The notes: generated by a model from the sequence alone, not told the origin. A DNA stretch of 64,000 nucleotides from Vavraia culicis subsp. floridensis (GCF_000192795.1 NW_007360609.1:105592-169591), one strand, 5' to 3'. Numbered from the stretch's first letter, positions 28,902 through 39,090 are shown. Numbers and translations are program-made.

Positions 28902-29329
28902 GCGCTTGCACACATCAGTCAAGCTTGGGCTGTCAATTACGAGCTGTTCAGAATGCTTGTGGTCCTACGCCTTAGAAACTGTTCAACATCCTGGTAAAGG
29001 TAACCTAAAGCAACGTGAGATAAAGTCGTATTCGCAGATAAACCATGAAGAATTTTATCGTTTCGATGATATCATCATCTACAAAAAATTAGACTGTGTA
29101 CATGAGGAATCACGTCTTGTGGCTGCAAAAATGCGCTTTACAGAATTACATCCCCTAAGTTGCTCACTAACCCGGTATAGTGGGTTTGATGTGGTAGAGC
29201 GGTAAATAAACACATTTATAGGCACTTGTTGGTGTTTACGTTGATTTTGCATCTTTTATGTCGTTTCCGTGGTTGATACGCTGCTGGCAGAGAAACATTC
29301 AATGCAGGTCTGCTGTTTTGTACCCCACG
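28902..29329. other. Intergenic, nothing recognised
   Basis: A 99-codon frame after the kinase starts at TTG and is in a different register from it. No support as a gene. Confidence 0.5.
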
Positions 29330-30406
29330 ATGTTCAGAAATGCTAAAATTTACGATGATCCGGTTCAAATCATAAAAACAGGCCGAACAATCGCTAAAAT
29401 ACGGACAGACGAACAAAAAACAAATATTTATACTGAATTTGCTATGCCAAGCCCTGTGTGTGATAAGAAGGCTATTTTGTGTGCGAGTAGAACAGAAGCA
29501 AAAAATTTGTACCTCGGTGCGTACGACAGCAAAAGAAAGATTTTCGTGTTTAGGAGGGTAGCAGGCATCTATGAGCCCAAAGCATGCTATGACAGAGATG
29601 CTGAGGATGACAACCTCAAAGAATACGATGTAATGACCGGCAGATCGTTTTTTGATTGTGTTAATGAGGACATGAATGCGGAAGATGAGAATGAAAGCGT
29701 GAACGAAAAAAACGGTGTTCTTATGGACTACTTCTACCTGTACAAAATGTTGAAGAGACTGGTTGTTGTGAACACAAGAGAATTTGTGGATGCAGCATCG
29801 TACAATTCTAGGATAGACAAAATGACGATAATCACGTTTCTTAACGACAATACGATCAAATTCAAAGGCAGGAAAATTCTTGACCACAGTTTCTACGATG
29901 AGTACCTAAGGGATAAGAGAAGGCGCATGTTGGAAGCGTATGACACGGTTGATGCGGACAAAATGAGGGAGTTACTGGGTGATAGCTTCTTCCTGTACGA
30001 AGAGTTGCATGTTGGAAGGAACTACACGTACAAATTGAGGGGATACGACGAAAAGGTGGAGGAGCAGGAACCGCCTGTGCAGAGCGATTACAAGAGTGAA
30101 CTGATTGATATAACGATGGAGAAGTATAAAATGGTGTCGATTGATGATATCATGAAGAATACGCCGCTCTCATACCACCAAGTCAAGCAGGTACTGGCAC
30201 GAAGGAACTATGTCAAGTTGTGTAACGAAAAATACGCTCCCTTGCACGGTGAGCATCAACCGGTCAGGAACCAGGTGCTAGATATTCTCAAACAGAGAGA
30301 TAAGATAAAAAAGAAGGAGCTGACATACGACGATGAAAGCCATTTTAAAACGGTAATCAAGGAATTCTGCACTTTTGAAAGAGGAGTATGGCAGTTAAGG
30401 CGATGA
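29330..30406 (+). CDS. Winged-helix-like protein, possibly RNA polymerase III subunit RPC5/RPC37-like
   Basis: A 358-residue soluble protein with no signal peptide. The N-terminal part (IYDDPVQIIKTG) and middle beta-rich section have some resemblance to the RPC5/RPC37 layout, where an acidic start and DDPV precede a dimerisation domain. The C-terminal ~130 residues look like two small winged-helix units: SELIDITMEKYKMVSIDDI with SYHQVKQVLARRNYV, then VRNQVLDILKQRDKIKKKE closing with FERGVWQLRR. That ending is typical of winged-helix domains in polymerase-associated subunits (RPC5, TFIIF beta). I cannot decide the family by eye. The start at 29330 is chosen because TACCCCACG lies immediately upstream; 24 more in-frame codons exist before it. 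Confidence 0.6.
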   Translation: MFRNAKIYDDPVQIIKTGRTIAKIRTDEQKTNIYTEFAMPSPVCDKKAILCASRTEAKNLYLGAYDSKRKIFVFRRVAGIYEPKACYDRDAEDDNLKEYDVMTGRSFFDCVNEDMNAEDENESVNEKNGVLMDYFYLYKMLKRLVVVNTREFVDAASYNSRIDKMTIITFLNDNTIKFKGRKILDHSFYDEYLRDKRRRMLEAYDTVDADKMRELLGDSFFLYEELHVGRNYTYKLRGYDEKVEEQEPPVQSDYKSELIDITMEKYKMVSIDDIMKNTPLSYHQVKQVLARRNYVKLCNEKYAPLHGEHQPVRNQVLDILKQRDKIKKKELTYDDESHFKTVIKEFCTFERGVWQLRR

Positions 30407-31275
30407 ATTCGGAATAAAAAGGATGTTAAGAAACGTGTCAGGCGATGAATATCCTGTTATGATTGTTTTACTTGACTTAAGAAACAATTAATGGCGTGAA
30501 TTCCTGTTCCAGCTGTTTTTTTGTAGAAAGTCGTGATTTGAGAGAAGAGCTAACGAATAGATCGTTGTTAGCTGTGTTGACTCGAACAAAATTACGTGTT
30601 ATGCTGTTACCGCCCTATAAATGAATGTTAAAACGGTTACGTTCCTGGAATGCTTCCCTTCCGATGTCGACGAGGAAGAGCACGTTTTGCTGGTGTCAAA
30701 GCATTTACAACTCGTAAGATGAGACGTATTCATTCAGTAAATGTGGTTCGTTTTAAACTGTAAAAAATTTACCGGTTGAGGCGGACTGGAAAAGTGTGTT
30801 GCTTGGGTGCGGTACTGGGGGATGAATAAACGCATTTTATGAATAAAACACAAATAAGACTCATCAACAGTAATTATTGTCCCTCGTATCAACAACAGTT
30901 GTACTCACCGTGGCCAGTAACGCTCAGGTACTTCTACTCCACAATATTATACCGTAATTTGGCGTTATGCCATGAAAACGTGCCATTAATCACCATATCC
31001 AACCGGAATAGCGCATTTATTTAGGTAGTGTTGGGTGTGAGGTGAGAGATCAATGTAGTTTTAGAGAAAGAATTGTAGAACGGTATTCAGAACCACTTAC
31101 TGTGCAACAAAATATTTGTACGTGTTTAACATCCTCTTTCTGCTGTTCATCGCCTTCAATACAGCGTTCCAATTTGTTTTCTACGTGCTTTGATTGTTTC
31201 GTGTTTCGATCACGAACATGGTAAACAAAATTTGATCCGGACTGCTTTAAATGCACAGGCTCAGACGTAAACAAA
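30407..31275. other. Intergenic with one possible very small ORF
   Basis: Apart from the 33-codon ORF at 30621, there are only short frames without motifs. Confidence 0.5.
30621..30722 (+). CDS. Possible micro-ORF (33 aa) with a CCC start motif
   Basis: ATG at 30621 is preceded five bases upstream by CGCCC. It encodes 33 residues with an acidic centre (FPSDVDEEEHVLLV). Length alone gives no statistical support; it is listed because of the start motif and the clear composition. Confidence 0.2.
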   Translation: MNVKTVTFLECFPSDVDEEEHVLLVSKHLQLVR

Positions 31276-32217
31276 ATGATGAGCATCAGCGTGTTCGACA
31301 AGGACTTTACGTTGTTGTACGGCAATCCTAACTTGGATGTTCAGGGCCTCATAAAAGCTAAGTCCACCGATATTGCGTGCTTGGAAAAGCACGGTTACAT
31401 CATAATCGGTCATTCTAAGGAGCTAGAGGTGCCCGTTATGCTGAGCGTTCTGGACAGAATATGTGTTGAGTACCTCAGTGATTACTTCAGGTTCTTCACG
31501 TACATGGACAACAAGTTTTTCAATGGATACGTGCTAGACGAGGAATGCAGGCCAAGAAAAGATAAGTACCAGGTCTTTAAGAAAGAACGTGTGAAATTCG
31601 ATGTGGAGGAAACAATACGAGCAATTCTGCAGGACAACGGCACAGTGCTGAGCGTGTATGCGCAGGGAAAGGTAACATGCTATCCACAGTTCGATACAAG
31701 CACACAGCTATACATCCAATACTCAATCCCCAAGACCGAGATAGAAATGAGGCACAGCGTAAAGAAATTCTCAGTGAGCAACAAACCCAGGGTGATAAGC
31801 TCGTACACATTCAATCCCGTCCAAATGCCGCTCACGCTCATAAAACATGACAGGAACCACTACGTGCTTAGGAGCTGTCTGAGTGACAAATCGTGCATAA
31901 CGGTAAAATTTCCGATCAGCAAGAAGGCGTACAATACGGTGGCAGATTCGGATATAGGCCATGTTAAAATCATGGATGAGCACATCGAGTGGATCATCAA
32001 GGACGAAACGTTCAAGGAAGCGGAGATCAAATACGATTTTGATGTGTTGATGAGCGGGTGCGAGAGACTTGGGCCGGTTCAGATGAACTTTACGTCCAAG
32101 TTCTTTTCGCTGTCAGAGCTGGTGATAAAGGATGTGCGAGACAGTGACAACGTGAAGAAAGAAGCATGGGTCAGTTATATCGTTGAAGCACAGGACTATG
32201 AAATACGTGGGCAATAA
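31276..32217 (+). CDS. Adaptor protein complex medium (mu) chain
   Basis: Mu subunits of AP complexes recognise sorting signals on membrane cargo at the Golgi, endosome or plasma membrane. The N-terminal ~100 residues look like a longin-type domain (ISVFDKDFTLLYGN, GYIIIGHSKELEVPV, YLSDYFRFF). The C-terminal two-thirds match the mu homology domain: the strand set MPLTLIKHDRNHYVL, then GHVKIMDEHIEWIIKDE, GPVQMNFTSKFF, and the diagnostic ending AWVSYIVEAQDYEIRG (W-x-x-Y-x-x-x-x-x-x-Y-E-x-R). With 313 residues it is about 100 shorter than usual, so loops and the linker are trimmed. Which AP complex it belongs to cannot be settled by eye. It has no CCC near the ATG; two ATGs are adjacent. Confidence 0.78.
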   Translation: MMSISVFDKDFTLLYGNPNLDVQGLIKAKSTDIACLEKHGYIIIGHSKELEVPVMLSVLDRICVEYLSDYFRFFTYMDNKFFNGYVLDEECRPRKDKYQVFKKERVKFDVEETIRAILQDNGTVLSVYAQGKVTCYPQFDTSTQLYIQYSIPKTEIEMRHSVKKFSVSNKPRVISSYTFNPVQMPLTLIKHDRNHYVLRSCLSDKSCITVKFPISKKAYNTVADSDIGHVKIMDEHIEWIIKDETFKEAEIKYDFDVLMSGCERLGPVQMNFTSKFFSLSELVIKDVRDSDNVKKEAWVSYIVEAQDYEIRGQ

Positions 32218-32656
32218 AAAGCTGGTTTAATACAAATGGTTGGATTGCGTGCACCTATACGGGCACAAAAATTAATATCATACACTCCGACGGGTCTTTA
32301 AAACAGGTAAATCACGTGTTCTAGCCTTGAGGGTGTTTACTTTCCGTTTTATACACGCATCATACAAACAAGCACGCTTTTTCGATTTTGGAGAAGCGAT
32401 GCGTTTTACCCAGCAACTTCTCTGCTACCGATCACCCGAAGAACGTCATCAGCTGCTACAAATAAATCTAACAGCGCATCGTGCACATGAACCGTACTGT
32501 ACCATCTGAACAATCACATCATAAGCTTGATGTAGCAAACGAGAACGGTCACGTATAAAGAAAAAGATGGCGTGCAAAGCGAACAGCAGGTCAACGAACT
32601 ACAATATACAGGAATGCTAGCATGTTAGTATAAAGAAAATTGAATTTATCTATCCG
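32218..32656. other. Intergenic, nothing recognised
   Basis: Only frames of up to 60 codons without motifs. Confidence 0.5.
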
Positions 32657-32872
32657 CTACGCCTCTCTGATCCAAAAGAATGAGTGCACCTCGGTAGGTA
32701 ACTGAGTCTCTGTCTCACTCTTGATGCCGCAACAGAACAGGTTCTTAGCCTCCATTTCTACGCACACGTATGTTTTGTTCTTGAAAACGAACGTTTCGTT
32801 GCTCTTCAAATTCTCCGGAATGTCTTCACGCGCAAGTTCTGGTGGTAACTGAATTACCGCTTTATAGGGCAT
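32657..32872 (-). CDS. Small hypothetical protein (71 aa) with a CCC start motif
   Basis: The ATG at 32872 has AGCCCTTGC directly upstream, the same arrangement as the core genes. The product is 71 residues: an acidic first half (PPELAREDIPENL), a beta-like centre (ETFVFKNKTYVCVEME) with three cysteines, and the ending HSFFWIREA. Base composition resembles the coding regions more than the spacers. The family is unknown; it could be a small subunit of a conserved complex too diverged to recognise by eye. Confidence 0.5.
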   Translation of the reverse strand: MPYKAVIQLPPELAREDIPENLKSNETFVFKNKTYVCVEMEAKNLFCCGIKSETETQLPTEVHSFFWIREA

Positions 32873-33046
32873 GCAAGGGCTGAGCTGCCAAAGAAATAAA
32901 AGGACTTTGCGTGATGCCCGGATTAACGGTTACAACAAGGAAATTGCCTGTGAATGTGATTAGTGCCGTGGAAGTGGTGTCAACAATGTTCCAAGATGCT
33001 CAACTGTGCGCAATGATAAATAAATGAAAATGCGGGTGTGTTGTAA

Positions 33047-33117
33047 GGCTTGTTAGTTTAACGGTAGAACGTCGCTCTCGTAAAGCGATGGCGGGGGTTC
33101 AATTCCCCCACAAGCCT
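33047..33117 (+). tRNA. tRNA-Thr (anticodon CGT)
   Basis: A full cloverleaf can be drawn: acceptor GGCTTGT pairs with ACAAGCC; the D-arm contains GTTTAACGGTAGAAC; the anticodon stem TCGCT/AGCGA encloses loop CTCGTAA, giving anticodon CGT, which reads ACG (Thr); the T-arm is GGGGT-TCAATTC-CCCCA. The discriminator base is T. No intron. It lies 183 bp upstream of RFC3 on the same strand. Confidence 0.92.
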
Positions 33118-33299
33118 GCTTTTTGCTGCCCAAACCAGGGCAACCGCGGTGTACTCGTAAGGCGGTAAAATTGCTCTACGGGTGGAAAGGGAATCGCTGA
33201 CAAAAATGTGTGCATGTAAAATGAACGTGCTGGTGGGTCGGCAGCATGAGAAGGACTTCTTGTTTGCAGCGTATTTTTGCAGGCCGTGGGATGCCCCTG

Positions 33300-34214
33300 A
33301 TGTCGATCCAGCCGCTTGTCGAGAAGTATAGACCGTCCACATTAGACGAAGTATTGGGTAACGAGCTCGTCATTGAGGCATTAAAAAGGCTGCAAGAGCA
33401 CGACAACCTGCCACACATCCTCTTATACGGTCCACCTGGCACAGGAAAGACTACATCAATACGTGCGATAGCAAAGTTTCTGTACAAACAGACAATCATG
33501 TGCAACGTGCTTGAGCTGAATGCCAGCGATGACCGCGGTATAAATGTGGTGCGTGAGCAGATTAAGTGCTTTGCTGTGAGCCGTTCGTTCCAAAACAAGA
33601 AGAAATTGGTGGTATTGGACGAGGCAGACTCAATGTCCAGAGATGCACAGAACGCACTGCGTCGTGTTATTGAAGATTACAGCGGCAATGTACGGTTCTG
33701 TTTCATCGCCAACTACGCACACAAGATTATACCAGCGATCCAGTCGCGCTGTTCTAAGTTCCGGTTTTCGCCCGTTAGTTCAGATGCCATTAAAAAGCGA
33801 GTCAGGCATATCTCAGAAATGGAGAGCATACCGATCGACGACAAGTGCATTGACATCCTTGTCCAGGAGTCGGAAGGAGACATGCGAAGGCTCGTTAACA
33901 CATTGGATGGGCTCTCGCGGTTTAAAGGTGCGATTACGGTTGACATGATTTTACCAGAAATAGACTTTGAAAGAATCTTTGAGCTGTCGCGTGGGAGGAG
34001 ATTTGCAGAGGCAAAGGCGGTGGTGCTTGAAAGGCTGGAAGAGCTTGATTTTGTGACATTCTTTCGGAGGCTGACGTGCTATATTAGAGAATCGAAGAAA
34101 TTTGAGAACTACGATATTTATGAGGAGATAGCGGAGATTGAGCATCGAATAGCTGTGGGATGCTCAGAAAAGATACAAGTATCATGTCTTGTGAGGATAA
34201 TGAGCAGTTATTGA
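33300..34214 (+). CDS. RFC3: Replication factor C small subunit, RFC3 type (RFC5 in animals)
   Basis: RFC loads the PCNA clamp at primer ends during DNA replication. This 304-residue AAA+ protein has Walker A GPPGTGKTT, Walker B VVLDEADSM, the LELNASDDRGINVVREQIK segment, sensor and arginine-finger region FIANYAHKIIPAIQSRC and FRFSPV. The wording of the last two blocks fits yeast Rfc3 better than Rfc2 or Rfc4. The family C-terminal collar domain is present but short. The start at 33300 (MSIQPLVEKYRPSTLDEV) is preferred because GCCCCTG precedes it; in-frame ATGs at 33246 and 33291 would add up to 18 residues. Its 3' end overlaps, antisense, with an unknown minus-strand frame ending at 34084. 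Confidence 0.93.
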   Translation: MSIQPLVEKYRPSTLDEVLGNELVIEALKRLQEHDNLPHILLYGPPGTGKTTSIRAIAKFLYKQTIMCNVLELNASDDRGINVVREQIKCFAVSRSFQNKKKLVVLDEADSMSRDAQNALRRVIEDYSGNVRFCFIANYAHKIIPAIQSRCSKFRFSPVSSDAIKKRVRHISEMESIPIDDKCIDILVQESEGDMRRLVNTLDGLSRFKGAITVDMILPEIDFERIFELSRGRRFAEAKAVVLERLEELDFVTFFRRLTCYIRESKKFENYDIYEEIAEIEHRIAVGCSEKIQVSCLVRIMSSY

Positions 34215-34581
34215 TCGTTAAACACGTACAGCCTTGTACTCGTAAAACCGAAGTAAGTAAATTTAGTTTGGTGCTTTGTTCAGCGCTTCGAATAGAAGAA
34301 TTGCTGATGGATGCGTTGGCACTGCGATTTTCATCGCAAACTTTCTTATTGCATGCTCTTGGCCTGCGCTTTCCCAGGATCATTTTATCATTTTCTACTG
34401 AAATGGCCCGTAGCTCAGTTCCAGTTACATCGCCAAATTTTTTACACGGTGTAAACGATCTTTTTATCACACAGTGCATAGAATTGTATAATTTAGGTAA
34501 ATTATTTTCACAGAGTTCATTAGCTGTTCTCATATGATCTACCACGTCTACACTGACGTGAAAGAATGCCCCTGATATCAT
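34084..34581 (-). CDS. Hypothetical ORF (165 aa) overlapping the RFC3 3' end
   Basis: The first ATG in this frame is at 34581; the open frame reaches further upstream from a non-ATG codon. About 120 codons lie outside RFC3, longer than expected by chance, and the last ~44 codons are antisense to RFC3. The centre contains FGDVTGTELRAISVEND and a basic patch KMILGKRRPRACNKK. No family is recognised and no CCC motif is near the ATG. Tail-to-tail overlap is known in microsporidia, so the gene is possible but unproven. Confidence 0.4.
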   Translation of the reverse strand: MISGAFFHVSVDVVDHMRTANELCENNLPKLYNSMHCVIKRSFTPCKKFGDVTGTELRAISVENDKMILGKRRPRACNKKVCDENRSANASISNSSIRSAEQSTKLNLLTSVLRVQGCTCLTINNCSLSSQDMILVSFLSIPQLFDAQSPLSPHKYRSSQISSIL

Positions 34582-35231
34582 CGATATTGGTCTAACCAAC
34601 CACTCATCGTATCGCAGGGAGTAAAAGCCGAACACCACATAAAAATGCCACCAAAAGTGCTGTTGATATGTAATAATTATAAAATGGTACGTTCTATTGC
34701 AATACAAAACACATTCTTACTTTATTTGTGGTACCTTTTCATTCCTCAAAGTAATCTACCACTCGTGCTACCTTTGATTTTTCACATCTTTTAAACGTTT
34801 TTTTGCGATCACAATTTCCGGTTGTCACCAGGACCGCATTCCCGTATTAATAACAGTTAATTTTCATACCTCGCCATCCAACAAACGCACACTTTCATAA
34901 AAATTGTGCACTCTCCAATTGATGTGTATATTTCAGGAAAAGTTTGCTGTGCTACTTCAAGAACGCCTGGTCAAAGTGGTAGGATGACGAACAGATGAAA
35001 CTTAATTTACTGCTAATCAGCCAATAAACAGCTGTGATCGCTTTTCTCCTTAGAATGGAACAGGCGTGTCCCTTTTCCGTACCTTTACAGCATTGTCATG
35101 GTGAAATGACGAATAGTCGGGCATTTATTCACGAATCGAGTGTCATCTACGATCACTAATACAGCATGACATTTTGACTTGCACTGAAAAGGAGGACCGT
35201 ACTATAAAATAGAAATATACGGCGTGCGGGC
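34582..35231. other. Intergenic, nothing recognised
   Basis: AT-rich upstream region of the ZIP transporter gene; no gene-like frame. Confidence 0.5.
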
Positions 35232-36005
35232 ATGCACATGATACATAATACCGTTCTACTGCTCTTCTCGCTATTCGTGTTCGCATTCACGCTGTTCTTC
35301 TCATTCTCATACGCAATGTTCAAAAATACGAAGCTGTCGTTCTACTCAAAATGCTTTGCCGGCGGCGTACTGCTCAGCACAATCATCTTTCACATCTTTC
35401 CCGACATTTACACGTGTGAGCGGTGCTTCCTTGCGCCGTTCAGCGCAGGCATATCCTTTCTCATACTTTTTTCCATAGACAAGCTGTACCTGCAGTACAG
35501 GGACTCACACGGTGAGACCATCACAAAGATGAACGGCAGATTGCAAGCACTCATATTCATCTGTGCGCTGAGTGTGCACAGCTTTATGGAGGGCCTTGGC
35601 ACGTCTGTTAAGACGGGTACGGGTCTTATGTGGTATGCCACCGGATTACTGGGGCATAAGTGGATAGAGGCATTCGTTGTGAGTGTAACCATGCACACCA
35701 GCAGTTTTTCACGGTGTGAGACGCTGTTCCTGCTCGTGTTCTACTCCATTTTAACGCCGCTTGGCACTGTGCTGGGGCTGGTTCTGATGAACAGCACGTA
35801 CTCCACATCGCGGACAGCCGAGCTGCTCAACGGAATAGCATGCGGGTCGTTCTTCTACATAGGATTTATTGAAATGCTTAACTCTGAGTTCAACCACCAC
35901 TTTTCGCTTAAGAAGCGCGATCAGAGGAAGATCGCAGCGGTGTTCGCAGGTTTCTTCACGATGACAATCGTTGCGCTCGGGCTGTCTACGGTGTTTGAGG
36001 ATTAG
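35232..36005 (+). CDS. ZIP-family zinc/divalent metal transporter
   Basis: ZIP proteins move zinc or related metals into the cytosol. The product (257 residues) has about eight hydrophobic segments, the family number, with cytosolic loops shortened. The metal-pathway signatures are visible: HSFMEGLGTS in TM4 (His116, Glu120) and HKWIEAF in TM5 (His142, Glu146), where most ZIPs have HxxxEG and HExPHE-like motifs. Other family blocks are KCFAGGVLLSTIIFHIFPD in TM2, SILTPLGTVLGL in TM6 and ACGSFFYIGFIEML in TM7. The His-rich loop between TM3 and TM4 is almost absent. An alternative ATG two codons later (35238) is possible. A microsporidian would need such a carrier to draw metal from its host cell; that role is inferred. 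Confidence 0.9.
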   Translation: MHMIHNTVLLLFSLFVFAFTLFFSFSYAMFKNTKLSFYSKCFAGGVLLSTIIFHIFPDIYTCERCFLAPFSAGISFLILFSIDKLYLQYRDSHGETITKMNGRLQALIFICALSVHSFMEGLGTSVKTGTGLMWYATGLLGHKWIEAFVVSVTMHTSSFSRCETLFLLVFYSILTPLGTVLGLVLMNSTYSTSRTAELLNGIACGSFFYIGFIEMLNSEFNHHFSLKKRDQRKIAAVFAGFFTMTIVALGLSTVFED

Positions 36006-36781
36006 CAGTGCTGAGAACGCACAGACCGGGTGAATGCACAACTTTTATGTAAAAACAGTTCAAAGTGTAAGAAAGGTCAGCACACCGTGTTTTAATGGCT
36101 GAGGACGGTCCCCTATTCGTATGATCGTGTTTACCATCTGTGGTGCAGGTGCACTCTGGTAAAAGCGCAAATAAATTGAGGTGCTATTTTGCAATTGCAG
36201 CGCGTACTCTCCGCAGCACCAGCCATACGTTTTGAAAGGATCTCCTCTAACACCACCTTTGCAATGAAAAGTATCTTCGATATCCACGAATTTGCTAATT
36301 CTGAGCGAGAGCACGGTTCTTTATGAGTGTCATTCAAACACCTGCTGGTACTGCAAATATTTTTGTTCCTGATCGTAATTTCTGTTTTCATCCGGTGTTC
36401 GGTCCAATTTGCTTTATTATTACGGAGCCGCTGGCACGTTTACAGCCAAAAACACCGATTCTGATGATGAAATCTGCGAGCCTCAACAATCGCACGTTTA
36501 ATCCATTCTTTGCATCTCTTTTACCGCTCCACACCAACAAAACTGCTCATCGTACACTTTATCCGCTGCTAGAACCATCCTCATTTCAGGACTGCACCTC
36601 GTTGTGCACTTCCGCATCCTATTCACGATCCCGATCGGTGTGAATTGACCATGCCAAAAGACGTAAAACTGCGCTTCAAACGCAAGAAACCAAAAAAGGC
36701 GTGCAACCACAGCCACATGTGTTCGTATCTCTTTATTAAAAACCGGTCGTGCACCAATACGCATCTGCAGCACGGTGCCAC
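36006..36781. other. Intergenic, GC-richer, with fragmented frames
   Basis: Base composition here is closer to coding DNA than to the AT-rich spacers. On the minus strand, open pieces in shifting registers (about 36498-36764 and 36060-36300, the latter with GVRGDPFKTYGWCCGEYALQ) could be remnants of one broken gene. On the plus strand a 66-codon frame from 36651 begins with a basic run (MPKDVKLRFKRKKPKK) and overlaps the V-ATPase gene. None is convincing. Confidence 0.3.
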
Positions 36782-37801
36782 CTATTCATTTCCATTCACA
36801 AGCACCTCCTCAACAGAACTGTACGCCACGCGTTCATCAAATGCCTTATAGTCTACCACCCTATTGCCAAAATCAAAGTTCTTAAGCGCCTTTATCCACT
36901 TCTTTACCACACCGTCCATGCTCTTATCCTTTAGCCCGAGGAAAATGTACGAGTTGGGCAGGCCGTACTGCAGGACACTGTCAACGTACAGCTTTGTGAG
37001 CTTTACGCACAGCAAAAGGTCAAACGACTCCAGCAGATACGTGTCAACGAACGTGAAGTATCCTTTCTCAACAACACTGAAGTCTATTGCTATCCGGTCA
37101 ACGTCCTCATCAAAGTGCTCAAAATGCTTTACGGTGTACTTCCTCTCCACAAGCTGCTTCTCGATCTGCTCGCGCTTGCTCTTGAGCCCAAGAAACCGCA
37201 CTAGATGCTGCTCCTCGTCGCCCGCAACCTCCTTTACATAGATCAAATCCTTGATGTCCTCGTCCTCGAACCGCCTATTCCGGTCCATCAGCACATAAAA
37301 ATACGCAAGAAACTCAAAGTCCTCATCCTCATCCACAATATTTGCAAGGTCCACCTCCTTCAACGTCCCATTCTTCCTTTTCTTGATATCCACCATTTTT
37401 CGTTTGCTGCGATCGTAATTCGCGCTCCTAAGCTCAAAATTCTTTCGGATAAGCGCCAGCTCATCCACAAACATTTCAAACATGTCACCGAGCGCCGCCC
37501 GCGGATACTTCTCGCTCGGCCACACGAAACGTTCTATCTTGTTGTTCAAGTCAACGTTCTTCACAAACGAAGGACTCTTGACAAGGTCGCGATCGACTGT
37601 CAGAAGCTTGTTGAACAGATCGAGCACCTGTCGAGACAGCCCGTCCAGCTGCTCGGTAAGCTCAATCATTGCACCGAAGGATGACCAGTGGTTGATTGGC
37701 ACGTTCAGCTTGAACACGTCCAGGTGCTGCTTCTTGAGGTGCGTGAGCAGATTAACTGCGGATGCACGGCTGTCTACCGGCAGGGAAATGAAGAAGTACA
37801 T
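36782..37801 (-). CDS. VMA5: V-type H+-ATPase subunit C
   Basis: Subunit C is a stator component that clamps the V1 head to the V0 membrane part and controls assembly of the proton pump. The product is 339 residues (yeast 392). It opens MYFFISLPVD, as the family does (YWLVSLP). The middle is mostly helical with charged segments. The C-terminus carries the diagnostic block KLYVDSVLQYGLPNSYIFLG, matching the conserved R-x-F-V-E-S-V-L-R-Y-G-L-P region. The start at 37801 is chosen because ATACCCTTAAA precedes it; the frame extends seven codons more to 37822. Long plus-strand frames over it are antisense shadows. Confidence 0.88.
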   Translation of the reverse strand: MYFFISLPVDSRASAVNLLTHLKKQHLDVFKLNVPINHWSSFGAMIELTEQLDGLSRQVLDLFNKLLTVDRDLVKSPSFVKNVDLNNKIERFVWPSEKYPRAALGDMFEMFVDELALIRKNFELRSANYDRSKRKMVDIKKRKNGTLKEVDLANIVDEDEDFEFLAYFYVLMDRNRRFEDEDIKDLIYVKEVAGDEEQHLVRFLGLKSKREQIEKQLVERKYTVKHFEHFDEDVDRIAIDFSVVEKGYFTFVDTYLLESFDLLLCVKLTKLYVDSVLQYGLPNSYIFLGLKDKSMDGVVKKWIKALKNFDFGNRVVDYKAFDERVAYSSVEEVLVNGNE

Positions 37802-38246
37802 TTTTAAGGGTATGGCGAACACAACAAATATAAAATTTGTGCGCGAGGAGAAATACGTGCTTTACCGGACAGGCACATGAGCAGTTGTGTTGTGGCTTGT
37901 GTGCAAAATGCTGTGCGCACTTGTGGCGCTGTGATGGCATGCAAGGTTTAGAGCGTTTATCAATTATAACACATAGTTTTTGTGGTGGAGTGAGGAGTAG
38001 CCGTGCAAAGAGTAGATTTAATTTCATTTGGTCGGTACGGTTGTTGCCGTTTTCGTAATCCTTACCATAAATCGTTGTAAATAGGCAAACGGTCCTCAAA
38101 TGTTCAGGTCGACTGGCATGGTGAACCCGTAACGGGCACAACTTGGGGTAAATGGAGGATGCAGAGTTAGAGCCATTTCACACGCTCGTAGTGCACAGAC
38201 AAAGCATCGCAACCGGACCATCTCGATTGCAAATCGGGAAAACTAC
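37802..38246. other. Intergenic, nothing recognised
   Basis: Spacer between V-ATPase C and tRNA-Ser; frames on both strands lack motifs. Confidence 0.5.
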
Positions 38247-38329
38247 CGTCAGCAGCAGGATTTGAACCTGCGCGGGAACGAGCCCAGTAGATTTCGAATC
38301 TACCGCCTTAACCACTCGGCCATGCTGAC
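38247..38329 (-). tRNA. tRNA-Ser (anticodon CGA)
   Basis: On the minus strand: acceptor GTCAGCA pairs with TGCTGAC; D-arm TGGCCGAGTGGTTAAGGC; anticodon stem GTAGA/TCTAC with loop TTCGAAA, anticodon CGA, reading TCG (Ser); a long variable arm (class II) and T-arm GCAGG-TTCAAAT-CCTGC. The discriminator is G, as expected for Ser. No intron. Confidence 0.93.
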
Positions 38330-38922
38330 TCTACCTCAAAAATTAAACATAAATAATAACCAATCCTGCAGCAATGCATCATTCATGAGTGCTGAGCACC
38401 AAAAGACAAATAAAGCCTGTTTAGCACAGTTACAGGGCACGAATCAGAACATCTTTGATGATTGCTCAACGGTGGATAGGAGTGCACAATTAATACTGCA
38501 CCGTTCGACCGAACCATGATGTAGCATAACTCGTTCAAATACGGGTAGGTAAGACAAATACTGTTTTTAACGGTGATTTTTAGTTGAACACCTATCTTAG
38601 TGCAGTGTTATGGGGAGCAGCGCGCAAGTATGATAAAATGCTCATTTCGCTGCTGTCTCTGAAACAAAGGCACGCAGCTTAAATGTGAATCATTGTCTCC
38701 ACGTTAACATTTAATGGCATGTCCTCATTAAACAACAATGAATGTTTGTGCCCGTCTAGTGTATGGAAGTACCTTTAAAAAGTCTAATTTAAACAATGTT
38801 AGGTGTTGTGCAGCTGTCTCTACCTTCATGTCCTTTGCATCTTAACTCAATTGCCAAGCGCCTCTTTCACTGTTCTGATCTCTATGCGGCTTTTATATCG
38901 ATGAACAACATCCAATGCATAA

Positions 38923-39090
38923 ATGACTGGTAACGAAACGGAGGAGCTCGAAATCAAAAGCATCAAATACCTACAAAAAATAGAAAATACCTTGAATGAT
39001 AGAAATATTTACGTTATAAGTTTGGTGCCCGAATGTGTTCTCATCCTATTTATGATAGCAGGTGCTTTACGGGTATGGTGCATGGATTAA
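38923..39090 (+). CDS. Possible small tail-anchored membrane protein (55 aa)
   Basis: The ORF encodes an acidic/helical N-terminal half (NETEELEIKSIKYLQKIE) and a single hydrophobic segment near the C-terminus (CVLILFMIAGAL) followed by R-V-W and stop. That layout is typical of small tail-anchored or organelle-membrane subunits. A TTTATA stretch lies about 30 nt upstream and a strong hairpin begins 18 bp after the stop codon. No family is recognised. At 55 codons, chance cannot be excluded. Confidence 0.35.
   Translation: MTGNETEELEIKSIKYLQKIENTLNDRNIYVISLVPECVLILFMIAGALRVWCMD

Noticed and set aside
32914..33027. 37-codon plus-strand ORF between the 71-aa gene and tRNA-Thr
   Set aside because: Open by chance at this length; no start motif or hydrophobic segment.
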